A stretch of 64,000 nt of DNA from contig OZ243964.1 in assembly GCA_965214635.1 (NCBI GenBank), positions 1,240,001 through 1,304,000 of the forward strand. Reading direction: 5' to 3'. This DNA is from Bin90 sp965214635. Its GTDB lineage: Bacteria; Chloroflexota; Dehalococcoidia; Lucifugimonadales; JADFKI01. Below are positions 16,410-25,377 of this stretch, piece by piece; the first letter of the stretch is position 1; each line of letters opens with the position of its first letter. Below the pieces are notes generated by a model. That model was not told the origin of the DNA. It was given only the letters and a program-made list of their open reading frames with translations, and made no database searches. The translations under genes and the position numbers were made by a program.

Positions 16410-17921
16410 CTATTGCGGGAAAGGGAACTCGGCTTTCCAGATTTGCCCGTCGCTGTTGAACTGCCCAGTTCTGATCCTGTCGATAGGGTATCCGGGAAGT
16501 TCAACCATCGTGATGCACATCTTGTCGAACATTGCCCCATCGAATATCGTCCCCTTTTCCCTGCTAATAGAAAAGTCCAGATTGTCGAAACCGTGTTGCT
16601 TTCTAAAGCTAGACAGGTCGTCCGTATGGGTGGGTATCACATGCAAGAAGAACATATTCTCCGTATCAGATAAGACGCATCGCTTCTTGATGTAGAACAA
16701 CTGGCTATCTTCCAGATAGATGTTGAAGTTGGAGCGCGCCTCTGGGTCGCGGGATAAGAGCGATTGGTATGTGGATTTGAGATGGTTGCGTTCGCTCTTG
16801 TTTATGTTGTACTGGAGTACGGTTAATCCGATACTCGCCAGAATTACGAGTGCGGATGCTGCGGGAAAGATGTAAGGCATGAAGCCGGCGACCATACCCG
16901 TCTCCGGCGCGCGAGCGGCACGGCGCTGCAGCCAACTCGGACGAACACTTCGGATTATGCTGTCGAACATCTCCCCGAGCTTGTCCCTTGCTGCTTTCTG
17001 GGCAAGCAGCAGTTCGAGGGAGTAGAAAAGGCAGCAAAGGCTCAGCAGATACTCGCGTGTCTCTATAATATCGTTGGCGTTGGCAAGCCCGTACCGGTCG
17101 GTATAGTTGATGTTGACATACCAGATGGCAGCGACAATTGCGGTAGCGCCAGCTGTTGCAATAAGCAACTTGTACTGTTTGCTAAACAGTGCATACGCAA
17201 GAATAAGCGCCAACAGCAGCATAACACGGTCTGAGATATACGGGAGAAAGTTGTGAATAAGAAAGTTGTGAATAAGGCGAAAGTTGTGAATTGGTGTGTC
17301 GGGATGGTGGGACACCATTATTATCATGCCCAACACCAGCAGGATGGACGGTAGGGGGATCCTGAAGAGCGACTGCTTACTGCGGGATAATAATGCGGCG
17401 CAGGTTACGACGCATAGCATCAATGCTCCACTTATGTAAGCCTCATTGAATTTGGATAGGCTGTTTTTGATGTTGTGGACATTGAATTCGTTCTGGGAGT
17501 TCACGCTCGCCAAGAAATCGGGTGTTGCAAACCCGAATATGCGCTGCCCCCAACTGATTTCCTCGCCCGCGACAAACACCATCAAAACGCCGCCGAGAAC
17601 ATAGACGCAGCGCAGGGCTAATTTCCGTTCTGCCGCAGCCGTGCCGAATAGAACTATGCCGGACAGGAGAAACAGAACCGCACTGGCATCTTCTACCAGT
17701 TCGTCTTCTGGCGTCAAATCGCCGTAGAGAAGCGGGTCCACAGTGGCAAGGCAGCCGATGAGCAGCATGTTCAAGCAGATGCAGAAGTAGCCTACAACGG
17801 AAACTCGCTGCCATGAGCTGCTGCTGCCCCCCCCCGTACTTATGTTCTTTATGCGAGTAGAAAATGCCCATCTAGCGCTATTCAACACCTGTCTATACTT
17901 TGGGTTCATACTTTTCAGCAT
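16410..17921 (-). CDS. Tandem membrane protein, copy 3 (intact, 503 residues)
   Basis: This is the first gene of the tandem family and the only one in frame. ATG 17921 leads through 9 G (GGG at residues 30-32) into the first membrane segment. About nine hydrophobic segments lie at roughly residues 41-62, 79-97, 101-119, 163-179, 189-204, 231-247, 251-270, 289-307 and 347-372. The loop after segment 3 holds GEEISWGQRIFGF (118-131) and QNEFNVHN (143-150), conserved in all three copies. A C-terminal soluble domain (about 375-503) contains IYLEDSQLFYIKKRC, FFLHVIP, GFDNLDF and IRTGQF. I recall similar C-terminal domains in other bacterial membrane proteins of unknown role, but I cannot name the family. 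Expression probably starts near the TATAAC just before the ATG. Confidence 0.82.
   Translation of the reverse strand: MLKSMNPKYRQVLNSARWAFSTRIKNISTGGGSSSSWQRVSVVGYFCICLNMLLIGCLATVDPLLYGDLTPEDELVEDASAVLFLLSGIVLFGTAAAERKLALRCVYVLGGVLMVFVAGEEISWGQRIFGFATPDFLASVNSQNEFNVHNIKNSLSKFNEAYISGALMLCVVTCAALLSRSKQSLFRIPLPSILLVLGMIIMVSHHPDTPIHNFRLIHNFLIHNFLPYISDRVMLLLALILAYALFSKQYKLLIATAGATAIVAAIWYVNINYTDRYGLANANDIIETREYLLSLCCLFYSLELLLAQKAARDKLGEMFDSIIRSVRPSWLQRRAARAPETGMVAGFMPYIFPAASALVILASIGLTVLQYNINKSERNHLKSTYQSLLSRDPEARSNFNIYLEDSQLFYIKKRCVLSDTENMFFLHVIPTHTDDLSSFRKQHGFDNLDFSISREKGTIFDGAMFDKMCITMVELPGYPIDRIRTGQFNSDGQIWKAEFPFPQ
17827..17835 (-). repeat. Poly-G tract (9) in membrane protein copy 3
   Basis: Nine consecutive C on the plus strand at codons 29-33. 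This is the in-frame length; the tract encodes Gly-Gly-Gly at the edge of the first membrane segment. Confidence 0.85.
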
Positions 17922-18259
17922 TGGGTTATACCGCTATACCGCAGCGGGTATTGCGTCTCGTGCATTGGGGTTGGAGCTTACCATCAAGCCGACATTAATG
18001 ACAACGGAAATGCGCATCGCCATTGCCAAGCAGGTTGTCCAAGCGACGCTCGAACGCCTGTGGGCTTGCCTTGCGCACCGGCAATTCTGGCAGGCGTTTG
18101 TGTTCATTTGCAATCGCTGATGAATGCGTACATAATTGCGGATAACGAGCTTGCTGAATATGCACACCATGTGCGCCGCCTGCGGATTGCGCCCCGTGCG
18201 GCTCACAGGCGAGCTGCACATATCCAACCTTCTGACGCCTGAAAGTTTGGGATAGACCG
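17922..18259. other. Divergent intergenic region
   Basis: This is the region between the tandem membrane family (-) and the AI-2E-family permease (+). The copy-3 start is preceded by TATAAC three bases before the ATG. I see no gene, tRNA or clear hairpin; short open frames here look like chance. Confidence 0.4.
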
Positions 18260-19429
18260 ATGACACCGCCGCCGCTAGTACGAATAAGCCGCTTTGTATG
18301 GCTGTTTGTGGGAATTGCGGTCGTTGTGTGGCTGATATATCTGCTGCGGAATGCGCTGCTGCCATTCCTCATTGGTGGGGCGCTGGCATACATCCTCGCC
18401 CCGATGGTGTCGTTGCTGGAGCGCCGCACGCCTTGGATGGGCGGGCGCCCTGAGATTAAGCGCATCATCCTGGTCTGGGTGGTGATGGCAGGCATGCTGC
18501 TGCTGATAGTTGGTGTGCTGCTGATGGTCATCCCGCCGCTGGTGGACGAGTTCGGGTATTTCATCGATGCGCTGCCGGACTTGCTGCGTCAAGCGAGCGA
18601 CACACTCCAGAGCCTGAACCGGCGTATTATTGCCAACACGCCGCCCGAGATTCGCGCGTTTGAGCAAGAAATCATAAATAACCTAGGCGCTGCGTTGCGA
18701 GGGACGGCGAATGGCTTCGTGTCTAGGACACTTTCCGTGGTGTCGCAGACGGTGGGCACGCTGCTCGGCTTGGCAATTATACCGCTGTTTCTGTTCTATG
18801 TGCTCAAAGACGGGCGCAAGATAATCTATGCCTTACTGAGTCCGCTGCCCATCGGACCGCGAGCACACGCACACAACATCGTGGATCTGCTCAACAGCGC
18901 CTTCTCCACATATGTGCGGGCGCAGCTGCTGTTGGGGCTGGTTGTGGGCGTGATGGTGTTCATTGGGCTGACGCTGCTCGGCGTGCGCTTCGCCCCGATA
19001 CTCGGGCTGGTAGCCGGCATCTTCGAGCTTGTGCCGATTATCGGGCCATGGCTGGGCGCAATCCCCGGAATCATCGTGGTGCTCGCCACTGCGCCGGATA
19101 AGTTCGTGTGGGTGGCGGCGCTCTACTTGGGCGTGCAGCTCTTGGAGAACTCGCTGCTCGTGCCGCGCATACAGAGCAGCGCGCTCAACATCCACCCGGT
19201 GATGATACTGGTGGTGCTAATCGTGGGCAACGAGCTGTTCGGGCTATGGGGCATCCTGCTTGGGCCGCCGCTCACCGCCGCCGGCAAAGAGGTCATCCTG
19301 TACTTCGTGCGTGTGTGGTCTGTCAACGAAGAGCCGGAGCCTGACCCATCCGAGCACCGTCTTGCTGAAGAGCCTCATATCCCGTGCGAGGGCGGCGCAT
19401 CGCCCCCCGACCGCAGCGATTCAGCATAA
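18260..19429 (+). CDS. AI-2E family transporter (PerM/YdiK/TqsA family)
   Basis: This 389-residue protein has about eight membrane segments in the PF01594 layout: two at the N-terminus (LFVGIAVVVWLIYLLRNALLPFLIGGALAYILAP), a long soluble central helix pair, then a hydrophobic C-terminal half with LVPIIGPWLGAIPGIIVVL and NELFGLWGILLGPPLTAAGKEV. Members act as exporters or antiporters; TqsA exports autoinducer-2, others move sodium or protons, and the substrate cannot be told from sequence. It has its own start after GGGA and stands alone. Confidence 0.9.
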   Translation: MTPPPLVRISRFVWLFVGIAVVVWLIYLLRNALLPFLIGGALAYILAPMVSLLERRTPWMGGRPEIKRIILVWVVMAGMLLLIVGVLLMVIPPLVDEFGYFIDALPDLLRQASDTLQSLNRRIIANTPPEIRAFEQEIINNLGAALRGTANGFVSRTLSVVSQTVGTLLGLAIIPLFLFYVLKDGRKIIYALLSPLPIGPRAHAHNIVDLLNSAFSTYVRAQLLLGLVVGVMVFIGLTLLGVRFAPILGLVAGIFELVPIIGPWLGAIPGIIVVLATAPDKFVWVAALYLGVQLLENSLLVPRIQSSALNIHPVMILVVLIVGNELFGLWGILLGPPLTAAGKEVILYFVRVWSVNEEPEPDPSEHRLAEEPHIPCEGGASPPDRSDSA

Positions 19430-19681
19430 GACCGCCGCTGCGCGCATTCTTCAAGCACTCAATTTCTAGCTCTTGGCTGACGGGCCCTGTGTCCGTAGTA
19501 TTTGCGATAATTTATATCTGGTGTTTGCGTGAGATTATGCTGGCATGCTAATATAGCCGATATATTGCTTCCTGTTGTCTTGCGACTGCGAACCAACCCA
19601 ACTGGTGAGCGGCAAGTATGGCAGACATTGGCAGGTATCAAGGATTTGTAGAGCGGACATTAGCATAAAGAGGATAAGACA

Positions 19682-21073
19682 TTGGCAACATGGACACCCG
19701 ACCCGACATTTTACCCCTCGCCCAAGATGGCGATGGAAGCGCCGCAAGAGGAACTTGCGTATGTGGCAATCATAAGTACGCCCGGGTCCGGTAAGCCCGA
19801 TGCGCTAGGTGTCATCGATGTGAACCCGGCATCGGACGCTTACGGCGAACTCGTCGGGCGACTAGACCTGCCGTTTGTGGGCGACGAAATCCACCACTAC
19901 GGCTGGAACGCATGCAGCTCGTCGCTCTGCCCGAACATGCCGCACCCGCATGTGGAGCGCCGCTACCTGCTGATATGCGGGCTGCGCTCGTCCCGCATCT
20001 ATGTGGTGGACACCAAGCCTGACCCGCGCAATCCCGTGCTGGTCAAGACGATCGATGCGGAACAGCTGGCGGATAAGGCGGGATACAGCCGCCCCCATAC
20101 CGTCCACTGCGGCCCCGACGCCATATACATCAACGCGCTGGGGCACCCCAACGGCGAGGGCCCGGGCGGCGTGTTCATGCTCGACCATGACACCTTCGAT
20201 GTGCAGGGCGCATGGGAAGCAGACCGTGGCGAGCAGTACCTAGCATACGACTTCGTTTGGCACTTCAACCACGATGCGATGATAACCAGTGAATGGGGCA
20301 CGCCCGAAATGGTGGAGAACGGCGTAGTCCCCGAGTTGCTGTTGGGCAGGCAGTATGGGCATCGCTTGCATGTGTGGGACTATCCCAAGCGCAAGATAAA
20401 GCAGACGCTGGACTTGGGCGACGAAAACCAGATGGTGCTGGAGCTGCGACAGGCGCGCGACCCGCGCAAGGCTTATGGCTTCGCCGGCGTGGTAACGAAT
20501 GTGGAGAACCTCTCCGGCTCAGTCTGGCTGTGGCACAAGGAAGGCGACGACTGGAGCGCAAAGAAGGTAATCGAGATACCTGCGGTTCCGGCGGACGCCG
20601 ACCAGCTCCCGCCACTGCTGCAAGGCTTCGGCGCTGTTCCTCCCGTCATCACGGACATCAACCTGTCGCTAGACGACAAGTTCCTGTATGTGGCGTGCTG
20701 GGGAACGGGCGAGTTCCACCAGTATGATGTGTCCGACCCGCACAACCCGGTTCTCACTGGCAAGCTGGACATCGGCGGCATCGTCAAAAATGCGGCGCAC
20801 CCCAAGTCCGGGCCGCTCAACGGCGGGCCGCAGATGGTGGAAGTCAGCCGCGACGGGCGGCGCATCTACCTGACCAACTCGCTCTATGTCGCATGGGATG
20901 AGCAGTTCTACCCCGAAGGCATACGCGGCTGGACGGTGAAGGTGAACACCGACCCGAACGGCGGGATGTCTTTCGACGAAGACTTCTTCCTCGACTTCGG
21001 CGAAGAGCGTGTGCACCAGATACGGCTTCAGGGCGGCGACTCCTCGTCCGACACCTTCTGCTATTCGGACTAG
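19682..21073 (+). CDS. Selenium-binding protein SBP56 family / methanethiol oxidase
   Basis: The TTG start gives MATWTPDPTFYPSPKMAMEAP, the standard beginning of SBP56 proteins. The chain of 463 residues has the family landmarks HHYGWNACSSSLCPN (metal-site histidines and cysteine) and VACWGTGEFHQYDVSDP. Characterised bacterial members (MtoX) oxidise methanethiol to formaldehyde, hydrogen sulfide and hydrogen peroxide using copper. Many marine bacteria use this step when degrading dimethylsulfoniopropionate. No copper chaperone gene is adjacent. Despite the name it contains no selenocysteine. A strong hairpin follows the gene. Confidence 0.93.
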   Translation: MATWTPDPTFYPSPKMAMEAPQEELAYVAIISTPGSGKPDALGVIDVNPASDAYGELVGRLDLPFVGDEIHHYGWNACSSSLCPNMPHPHVERRYLLICGLRSSRIYVVDTKPDPRNPVLVKTIDAEQLADKAGYSRPHTVHCGPDAIYINALGHPNGEGPGGVFMLDHDTFDVQGAWEADRGEQYLAYDFVWHFNHDAMITSEWGTPEMVENGVVPELLLGRQYGHRLHVWDYPKRKIKQTLDLGDENQMVLELRQARDPRKAYGFAGVVTNVENLSGSVWLWHKEGDDWSAKKVIEIPAVPADADQLPPLLQGFGAVPPVITDINLSLDDKFLYVACWGTGEFHQYDVSDPHNPVLTGKLDIGGIVKNAAHPKSGPLNGGPQMVEVSRDGRRIYLTNSLYVAWDEQFYPEGIRGWTVKVNTDPNGGMSFDEDFFLDFGEERVHQIRLQGGDSSSDTFCYSD

Positions 21074-21130
21074 CGCTGCCGTCCGCCTGAATCTACGGGC
21101 AGACTGGCAGCCACATTGCGAGGAATTGTG

Positions 21131-21158
21131 AACGGGGAGCATCTTCGGATGCCCCCGT
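21131..21158 (+). terminator. Terminator hairpin after SBP56 gene
   Basis: AACGGGG-A-GCATC pairs with GATGCCCCCGTT around a TTCG tetraloop, a 12-bp stem with one bulged A. The following T-run is weak (TGTTATT). Confidence 0.7.
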
Positions 21159-21233
21159 TGTTATTGCGCTTGATAATCAAGAATTAGGGCTGGTGCAAGC
21201 GCATCCCAGTGCAAAGGCACACTTGGCGGCGGT

Positions 21234-21914
21234 ATGGAACTGAAAGAGTTTGCGCCGTGGCTGGCACTTGCGGCGCTTGGTGCGTATCATGGCATCAACC
21301 CGGCTATGGGCTGGCTGTTCGCCGTGGCGCTCGGGCTGCAAGAGCGCAGCGGTGCGGCGGTGTGGCGGGCGCTAGCGCCTATTGCGCTTGGGCATGCAAT
21401 ATCGGTGTCGGTTGTGGTAACGGTGGTGATAGCTGTCGGCACTGCGTTGCCCCTCACCGTGCTCAAAATCATCGCCGCCGTGCTGGTCATCGGTTTCGGC
21501 GCGTTCAAGCTGCTGCGCCCGTTATCGCACCCGCGCTGGACGAGGATGCGCGTGGGTTTTCGCGCGCTCACGGCGTGGTCGTTCCTGATGGCGTCGGCGC
21601 ATGGCGCTGGGCTGATGCTCGTCCCCATCCTGTTCAACCTGCCCATCTTCGAGCCGTCCGCCGCCGTGAACATACGCCAGATCGAGCACGCCGAGTATAT
21701 GAGCATCGGCGCACAGCCGAGCGTGGCGACGCTGGTGTCGCAGCTCACCGCCGTGTCCATCCACACGATAGCGATGTTTTCCGTGATGGCGGGGACGGCG
21801 GTGGTGGTGTACGAAAAGGTGGGGTTGGCAATCCTGCGCCGCGCATGGTTCAATTTAGACCGCCTGTGGGCAGGCGCACTGATAGTGAGCGGCGTGCTGA
21901 TACTGGTGTTGTAG
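21234..21914 (+). CDS. Polytopic membrane protein, uncharacterised (HGINPAMGW motif)
   Basis: This 226-residue protein has about six hydrophobic segments. The N-terminal segment contains AYHGINPAMGWLFAVALGLQER, and later segments contain ALGHAISVSVVVTVV and SFLMASAHGAGLML. The repeated HG/GH positions inside membrane helices are reminiscent of metal transporters of the NicO/RcnA type, but the resemblance is general and I do not assign a substrate. It stands alone after the SBP56 terminator and converges on the GH15 gene. Confidence 0.7.
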   Translation: MELKEFAPWLALAALGAYHGINPAMGWLFAVALGLQERSGAAVWRALAPIALGHAISVSVVVTVVIAVGTALPLTVLKIIAAVLVIGFGAFKLLRPLSHPRWTRMRVGFRALTAWSFLMASAHGAGLMLVPILFNLPIFEPSAAVNIRQIEHAEYMSIGAQPSVATLVSQLTAVSIHTIAMFSVMAGTAVVVYEKVGLAILRRAWFNLDRLWAGALIVSGVLILVL

Positions 21915-21994
21915 CCGGATTAGTCCCGTCAGCCCAATGCGCCATCCGACTTACGGGGCGCACGAGCTGCACTGCGCACCGGAAGTCTGCCCGG

Positions 21995-23827
21995 CTATCT
22001 GCGGCGCGCCTTCGCCTTTTCCAGTTGGACGGCGGTGTTGATGATGGACAGGTGAGAGAACGCCTGTGGGAAGTTGCCCAGCTGCTCGCCGTTGTGTGGG
22101 TCTATCTCTTCGCTCATTAGCCCGAGGTCGTTGGTGTGGGCGAGGAGCTTTTGGAACAGGGCGGTGGCTTCGTCCAACTCACCGAGCAGGATGAGATTGT
22201 CGCACAGCCAGAACGAGCAGATGTTGAATGTGCCTTCGTCCCCATCAAGCCCGTCGTCGAAGCCACGATAGCGGTACACGAAGCCCTGCTCGGAGGTCAG
22301 GTCGCGCTGTGTGGCGCGGATGGTGGCGAGCATGCGCGGGTCATCTGCTCGGATGAAGCCGATGAGCGGCAGCATCAGGTTGGCGGCATCTAGCAGGTCG
22401 CTGCCGTATGCCTGCACAAACACGCCCCGCTCTTTGTTGAAGCCGCGCTCTAGGATTTCGTTGCGGATTTCGCTGCGCAAACTCCGCCAGAGTTCGACAT
22501 CGCCGGGAAGCCCTAGTGCGCGCACCATCTTGATGGCGCGGTCGAGGGCTACCCAGCACCACGCTTTGGAGAACACATTGTGTTGGCGGCCAGCGCGGGC
22601 TTCCCACACGCCTTCGTCAGGGTCGCGCCAGTGGTCCAGCACGAAGTTGATTATGCGGCGCAGGTATGCCCAGTACTCTTCGTCCACAGGCTCTATGTAG
22701 CGGCGGTATAGATGCGCCGAGTCCATAAGCTCGCCGTAGGCGTCTAGCTGGAACTGGGAGTATGCGCCGTTGCCGATGCGGACTGGGTTGGAGTGTCGGT
22801 AGCCTTCCAGCTGGTGGAGGTCTACCTCGGTGAGGCGGCGCTCTCCGCCAAGCCCGTACATTATGTTCAGGTCGCGCGCCCTGCCCACGGTCGCCCACTC
22901 GAGCCAGTTCTTAAACGCCTTGGCTTCTTTGCGGTAGCCGATGATGTGCAAGCCGTATATAGCGAAGGAAGCGTCGCGTATCCAAGTGTAGCGGTAGTCC
23001 CAGTTGCGCTCGCCGCCTATCTCTTCGGGGAGGGATGTCGTGGGGGCGGCAACCATCCCGCCGGATGGGGCGTATGTGAGCGCCTTGAGCGTCAGCGCAC
23101 TGCGCAGCACATGGTCTTTGTATTCACCCTCATAGGTGCATATTTCGCTCCAGTCGTGCCAGTAGTGGACGGCTTCTTGGAGGCTGCGCTCGATGGATTC
23201 GGGGTTGACGGCGTCCGCATCGTGCGAGAATCGGGATTCGTAGGTAACAGCGGTGTAGAGCTTCTCGCCCTTGTGCAGGGTGCGGCGAGATTTGAAGCCG
23301 CCCTCTTCCGGTGCGAAAGGCGCGGAGCAGTAGAATGATATGGCGCCAGAGCCGCCGTGCGCGAAGCCGAAGCCCGTACTGTCTATGCTGGCATGGGGGA
23401 CGATTGAGCCGTACTCGAAGCGCGGGTGGCACTCAACGGAGATGTCGACGCTGCCGCTGGTGCACTCGAGGATGCGCATTATCTGGTGGGATTCGCCGAC
23501 TTTGTACGGCTCTATCGGGGCGTCTTCGTCGTGGTGGACGGGCATGAAGTCGGTGAGCTGCGCCGTGCCGTAGTCTGTGGTGAAGACGGTGCGAAGCACA
23601 TTGGTGCGGTCGATGTAGTGGCGAGTAACAGTGTAGGGAACGCTGGGGGCGATTTGGAAGTAGCCGCCTTTGTCCCAGTCGAGCATTCGGCAGAAGATGG
23701 CGTTGCTGTCGAAGCGCGGGAAGCAGCACCAGTCCACAGAGCCGGCGGTGGAGATGAGCGCACACGAGTGCATATCGCCGATTAGTCCGTAGTCGGAAAT
23801 GGGTGGATAGGCTGATAGGTGTGCCAT
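21995..23827 (-). CDS. Glycoside hydrolase family 15 protein (glucoamylase/trehalase type)
   Basis: This 610-residue cytosolic protein has no signal peptide. The N-terminal ISDYGLIGDMHSCALISTAGSVDW is the usual beta-sandwich start of bacterial GH15 proteins. The catalytic (alpha/alpha)6 barrel carries GGERNWDYRYTWIRDASF. Such proteins hydrolyse alpha-glucosides; several characterised ones with this N-terminus are trehalases. Substrate here is uncertain. It is monocistronic, convergent with the small membrane protein gene. Confidence 0.9.
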   Translation of the reverse strand: MAHLSAYPPISDYGLIGDMHSCALISTAGSVDWCCFPRFDSNAIFCRMLDWDKGGYFQIAPSVPYTVTRHYIDRTNVLRTVFTTDYGTAQLTDFMPVHHDEDAPIEPYKVGESHQIMRILECTSGSVDISVECHPRFEYGSIVPHASIDSTGFGFAHGGSGAISFYCSAPFAPEEGGFKSRRTLHKGEKLYTAVTYESRFSHDADAVNPESIERSLQEAVHYWHDWSEICTYEGEYKDHVLRSALTLKALTYAPSGGMVAAPTTSLPEEIGGERNWDYRYTWIRDASFAIYGLHIIGYRKEAKAFKNWLEWATVGRARDLNIMYGLGGERRLTEVDLHQLEGYRHSNPVRIGNGAYSQFQLDAYGELMDSAHLYRRYIEPVDEEYWAYLRRIINFVLDHWRDPDEGVWEARAGRQHNVFSKAWCWVALDRAIKMVRALGLPGDVELWRSLRSEIRNEILERGFNKERGVFVQAYGSDLLDAANLMLPLIGFIRADDPRMLATIRATQRDLTSEQGFVYRYRGFDDGLDGDEGTFNICSFWLCDNLILLGELDEATALFQKLLAHTNDLGLMSEEIDPHNGEQLGNFPQAFSHLSIINTAVQLEKAKARRR

Positions 23828-24189
23828 TTCTCACTGGTGTTGCTAGTTTTCAGCCGGTCAGCGTGTTCGTCGGTGGGGAATGTCCGCCTTTGGCAAGTTA
23901 AGCGCAAGTAAGGCGCAGGGGATTGTTGGAACAGGATATTCAGGATATTACCGGAACAGAGGCTAGCGAAAATTGTTAACAGGATATTAAATCGGAATTA
24001 CGAGGTTGTCTAGTTGAAAACTGGCTATGCAATGGCGATTTTTGGGCTTGACGAACGGCATAGAATTGAGTTTTTGGGATATGCCTTTCCTTCTAGCCAA
24101 CTTAAAATCCCCCCCACGCAGAAGAAATGCAAAGTGTGGCACAATATCTTGTGGGATAGCGGGCTAATGAGAATTATGTGGGGGGATTT
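23828..24189. other. Intergenic region with CAGGATATT repeats
   Basis: This is the divergent region between the GH15 gene (-) and the kinase gene (+). CAGGATATT occurs three times, twice in direct tandem (23932-23940 and 23941-23949) and once at 23980-23988. These could be operator sites. No gene is seen. Confidence 0.45.
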
Positions 24190-25353
24190 ATGCTGCGGCA
24201 CTTTGGGCACTTGTACACGGACGCCGTGCGTTTGGAGGCGATGCGGCGGTTTGGGCTGAATGCGGACGATGCGGTTGTGGTTTCGGGGGCGAGCCACAGC
24301 TTCGTGTACGACTGCGGGCGCGTGGTGTTGAAGGTTACGCACACGAGCCATCGCAGCGCTGCGAATGTGCTGGGCGAGCTGGAGTTCGTGAACTACCTTG
24401 CGGACGGGGGGATTGCAGCGCCGCGTGCGGTGCGCTCCCGAAGCGGTAATTTCGTGGAGGTGATTGACGGAACGGAAACCCAAGAGGGCGACTCGGGTGA
24501 AGGCGATGCTGTCGGTGAACAAAAGTTCATTGCGGCGGCGTATGACAAGGCGGAGGGAGCGTTGATGGACTGGCGGTTTTGGTCGCCGGCGCTGTACGAA
24601 GAGTGGGGCGCGCTTATAGGCAGGATGCATGCACTCACGAAGGGGTTTGCGCCATCCGAGCCAACGCTGCGGCGACGCTCTTGGCATCAGGATCGCGACT
24701 GGGACTTGGACAACGCCGTGTATCGCCGCCATCCAGCGCTGGGGCGTAAGGCGAGGCGCATCAGGCAATGGTTGCAATCGCTGCCTATGGCCGCCGATTC
24801 GTACGGCTTAATCCACTCAGACTTGCACCAGTGGAACTTCTTTGTTCATCCCCTTCAGCATGCCCAAGCCGTATGCGAAAACGCTCCGAATAAGCCGCAC
24901 ATGTCCAGCAGTCCGACGGGTGGGCAAGGCAAGCCGGTCATAATGCCTTTTGACTTCGATAACACGCACTACGACTGGTTCTTGTCGGACTTTACGACGG
25001 TCATAGTGAATGTTACGGCGTGCCAACAGCACCATTACGCGCGTGGAGAGTACGACTATTGGGCATCAGGTAGGGCGATGGACGCCGCCGAATTCTTGGA
25101 CTACTTCATGACGGCGTTTATGGCGGGATACCACCGCCACAATGCACTTGGAAGCGAGTGGATGCGGCGTCTGCCAGCGTTTCTGAACCGCCACTGGCTG
25201 ACATTCTACACCGATGCGCTGTGGGATACGGGGTTTGTGGCGATGAGCGAGGAAGAACAGGCAGCCGAGTTCCCTTGGCGCACACTGAGGCAGCTTCGTG
25301 ATGAGGTGATGGGGGACTACTGGAGTCGGTTCAGCTTCGACAAGTTTGTGTAG
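24190..25353 (+). CDS. Aminoglycoside phosphotransferase/choline-kinase-fold protein
   Basis: The kinase-fold protein starts at ATG 24190 (MLRHFGHLYTDAVRLEAMRR) after a G-rich ribosome-binding site, giving 387 residues. GLIHSDLHQWNFFVHP is the Brenner motif (HxDxxxxN), and MPFDFDNTHYDWFLSDF holds the metal-binding aspartate. A gap in the middle (Gln/Gly/Asp-rich, about residues 98-112) looks like a loop. Family members phosphorylate small alcohols, sugars or drugs; here the substrate is unknown. It resembles the broad APH group in environmental bacteria rather than any resistance enzyme. Confidence 0.85.
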   Translation: MLRHFGHLYTDAVRLEAMRRFGLNADDAVVVSGASHSFVYDCGRVVLKVTHTSHRSAANVLGELEFVNYLADGGIAAPRAVRSRSGNFVEVIDGTETQEGDSGEGDAVGEQKFIAAAYDKAEGALMDWRFWSPALYEEWGALIGRMHALTKGFAPSEPTLRRRSWHQDRDWDLDNAVYRRHPALGRKARRIRQWLQSLPMAADSYGLIHSDLHQWNFFVHPLQHAQAVCENAPNKPHMSSSPTGGQGKPVIMPFDFDNTHYDWFLSDFTTVIVNVTACQQHHYARGEYDYWASGRAMDAAEFLDYFMTAFMAGYHRHNALGSEWMRRLPAFLNRHWLTFYTDALWDTGFVAMSEEEQAAEFPWRTLRQLRDEVMGDYWSRFSFDKFV

Positions 25354-25377
25354 CGGTTCAGCCGCTCAAGCAGGCGC

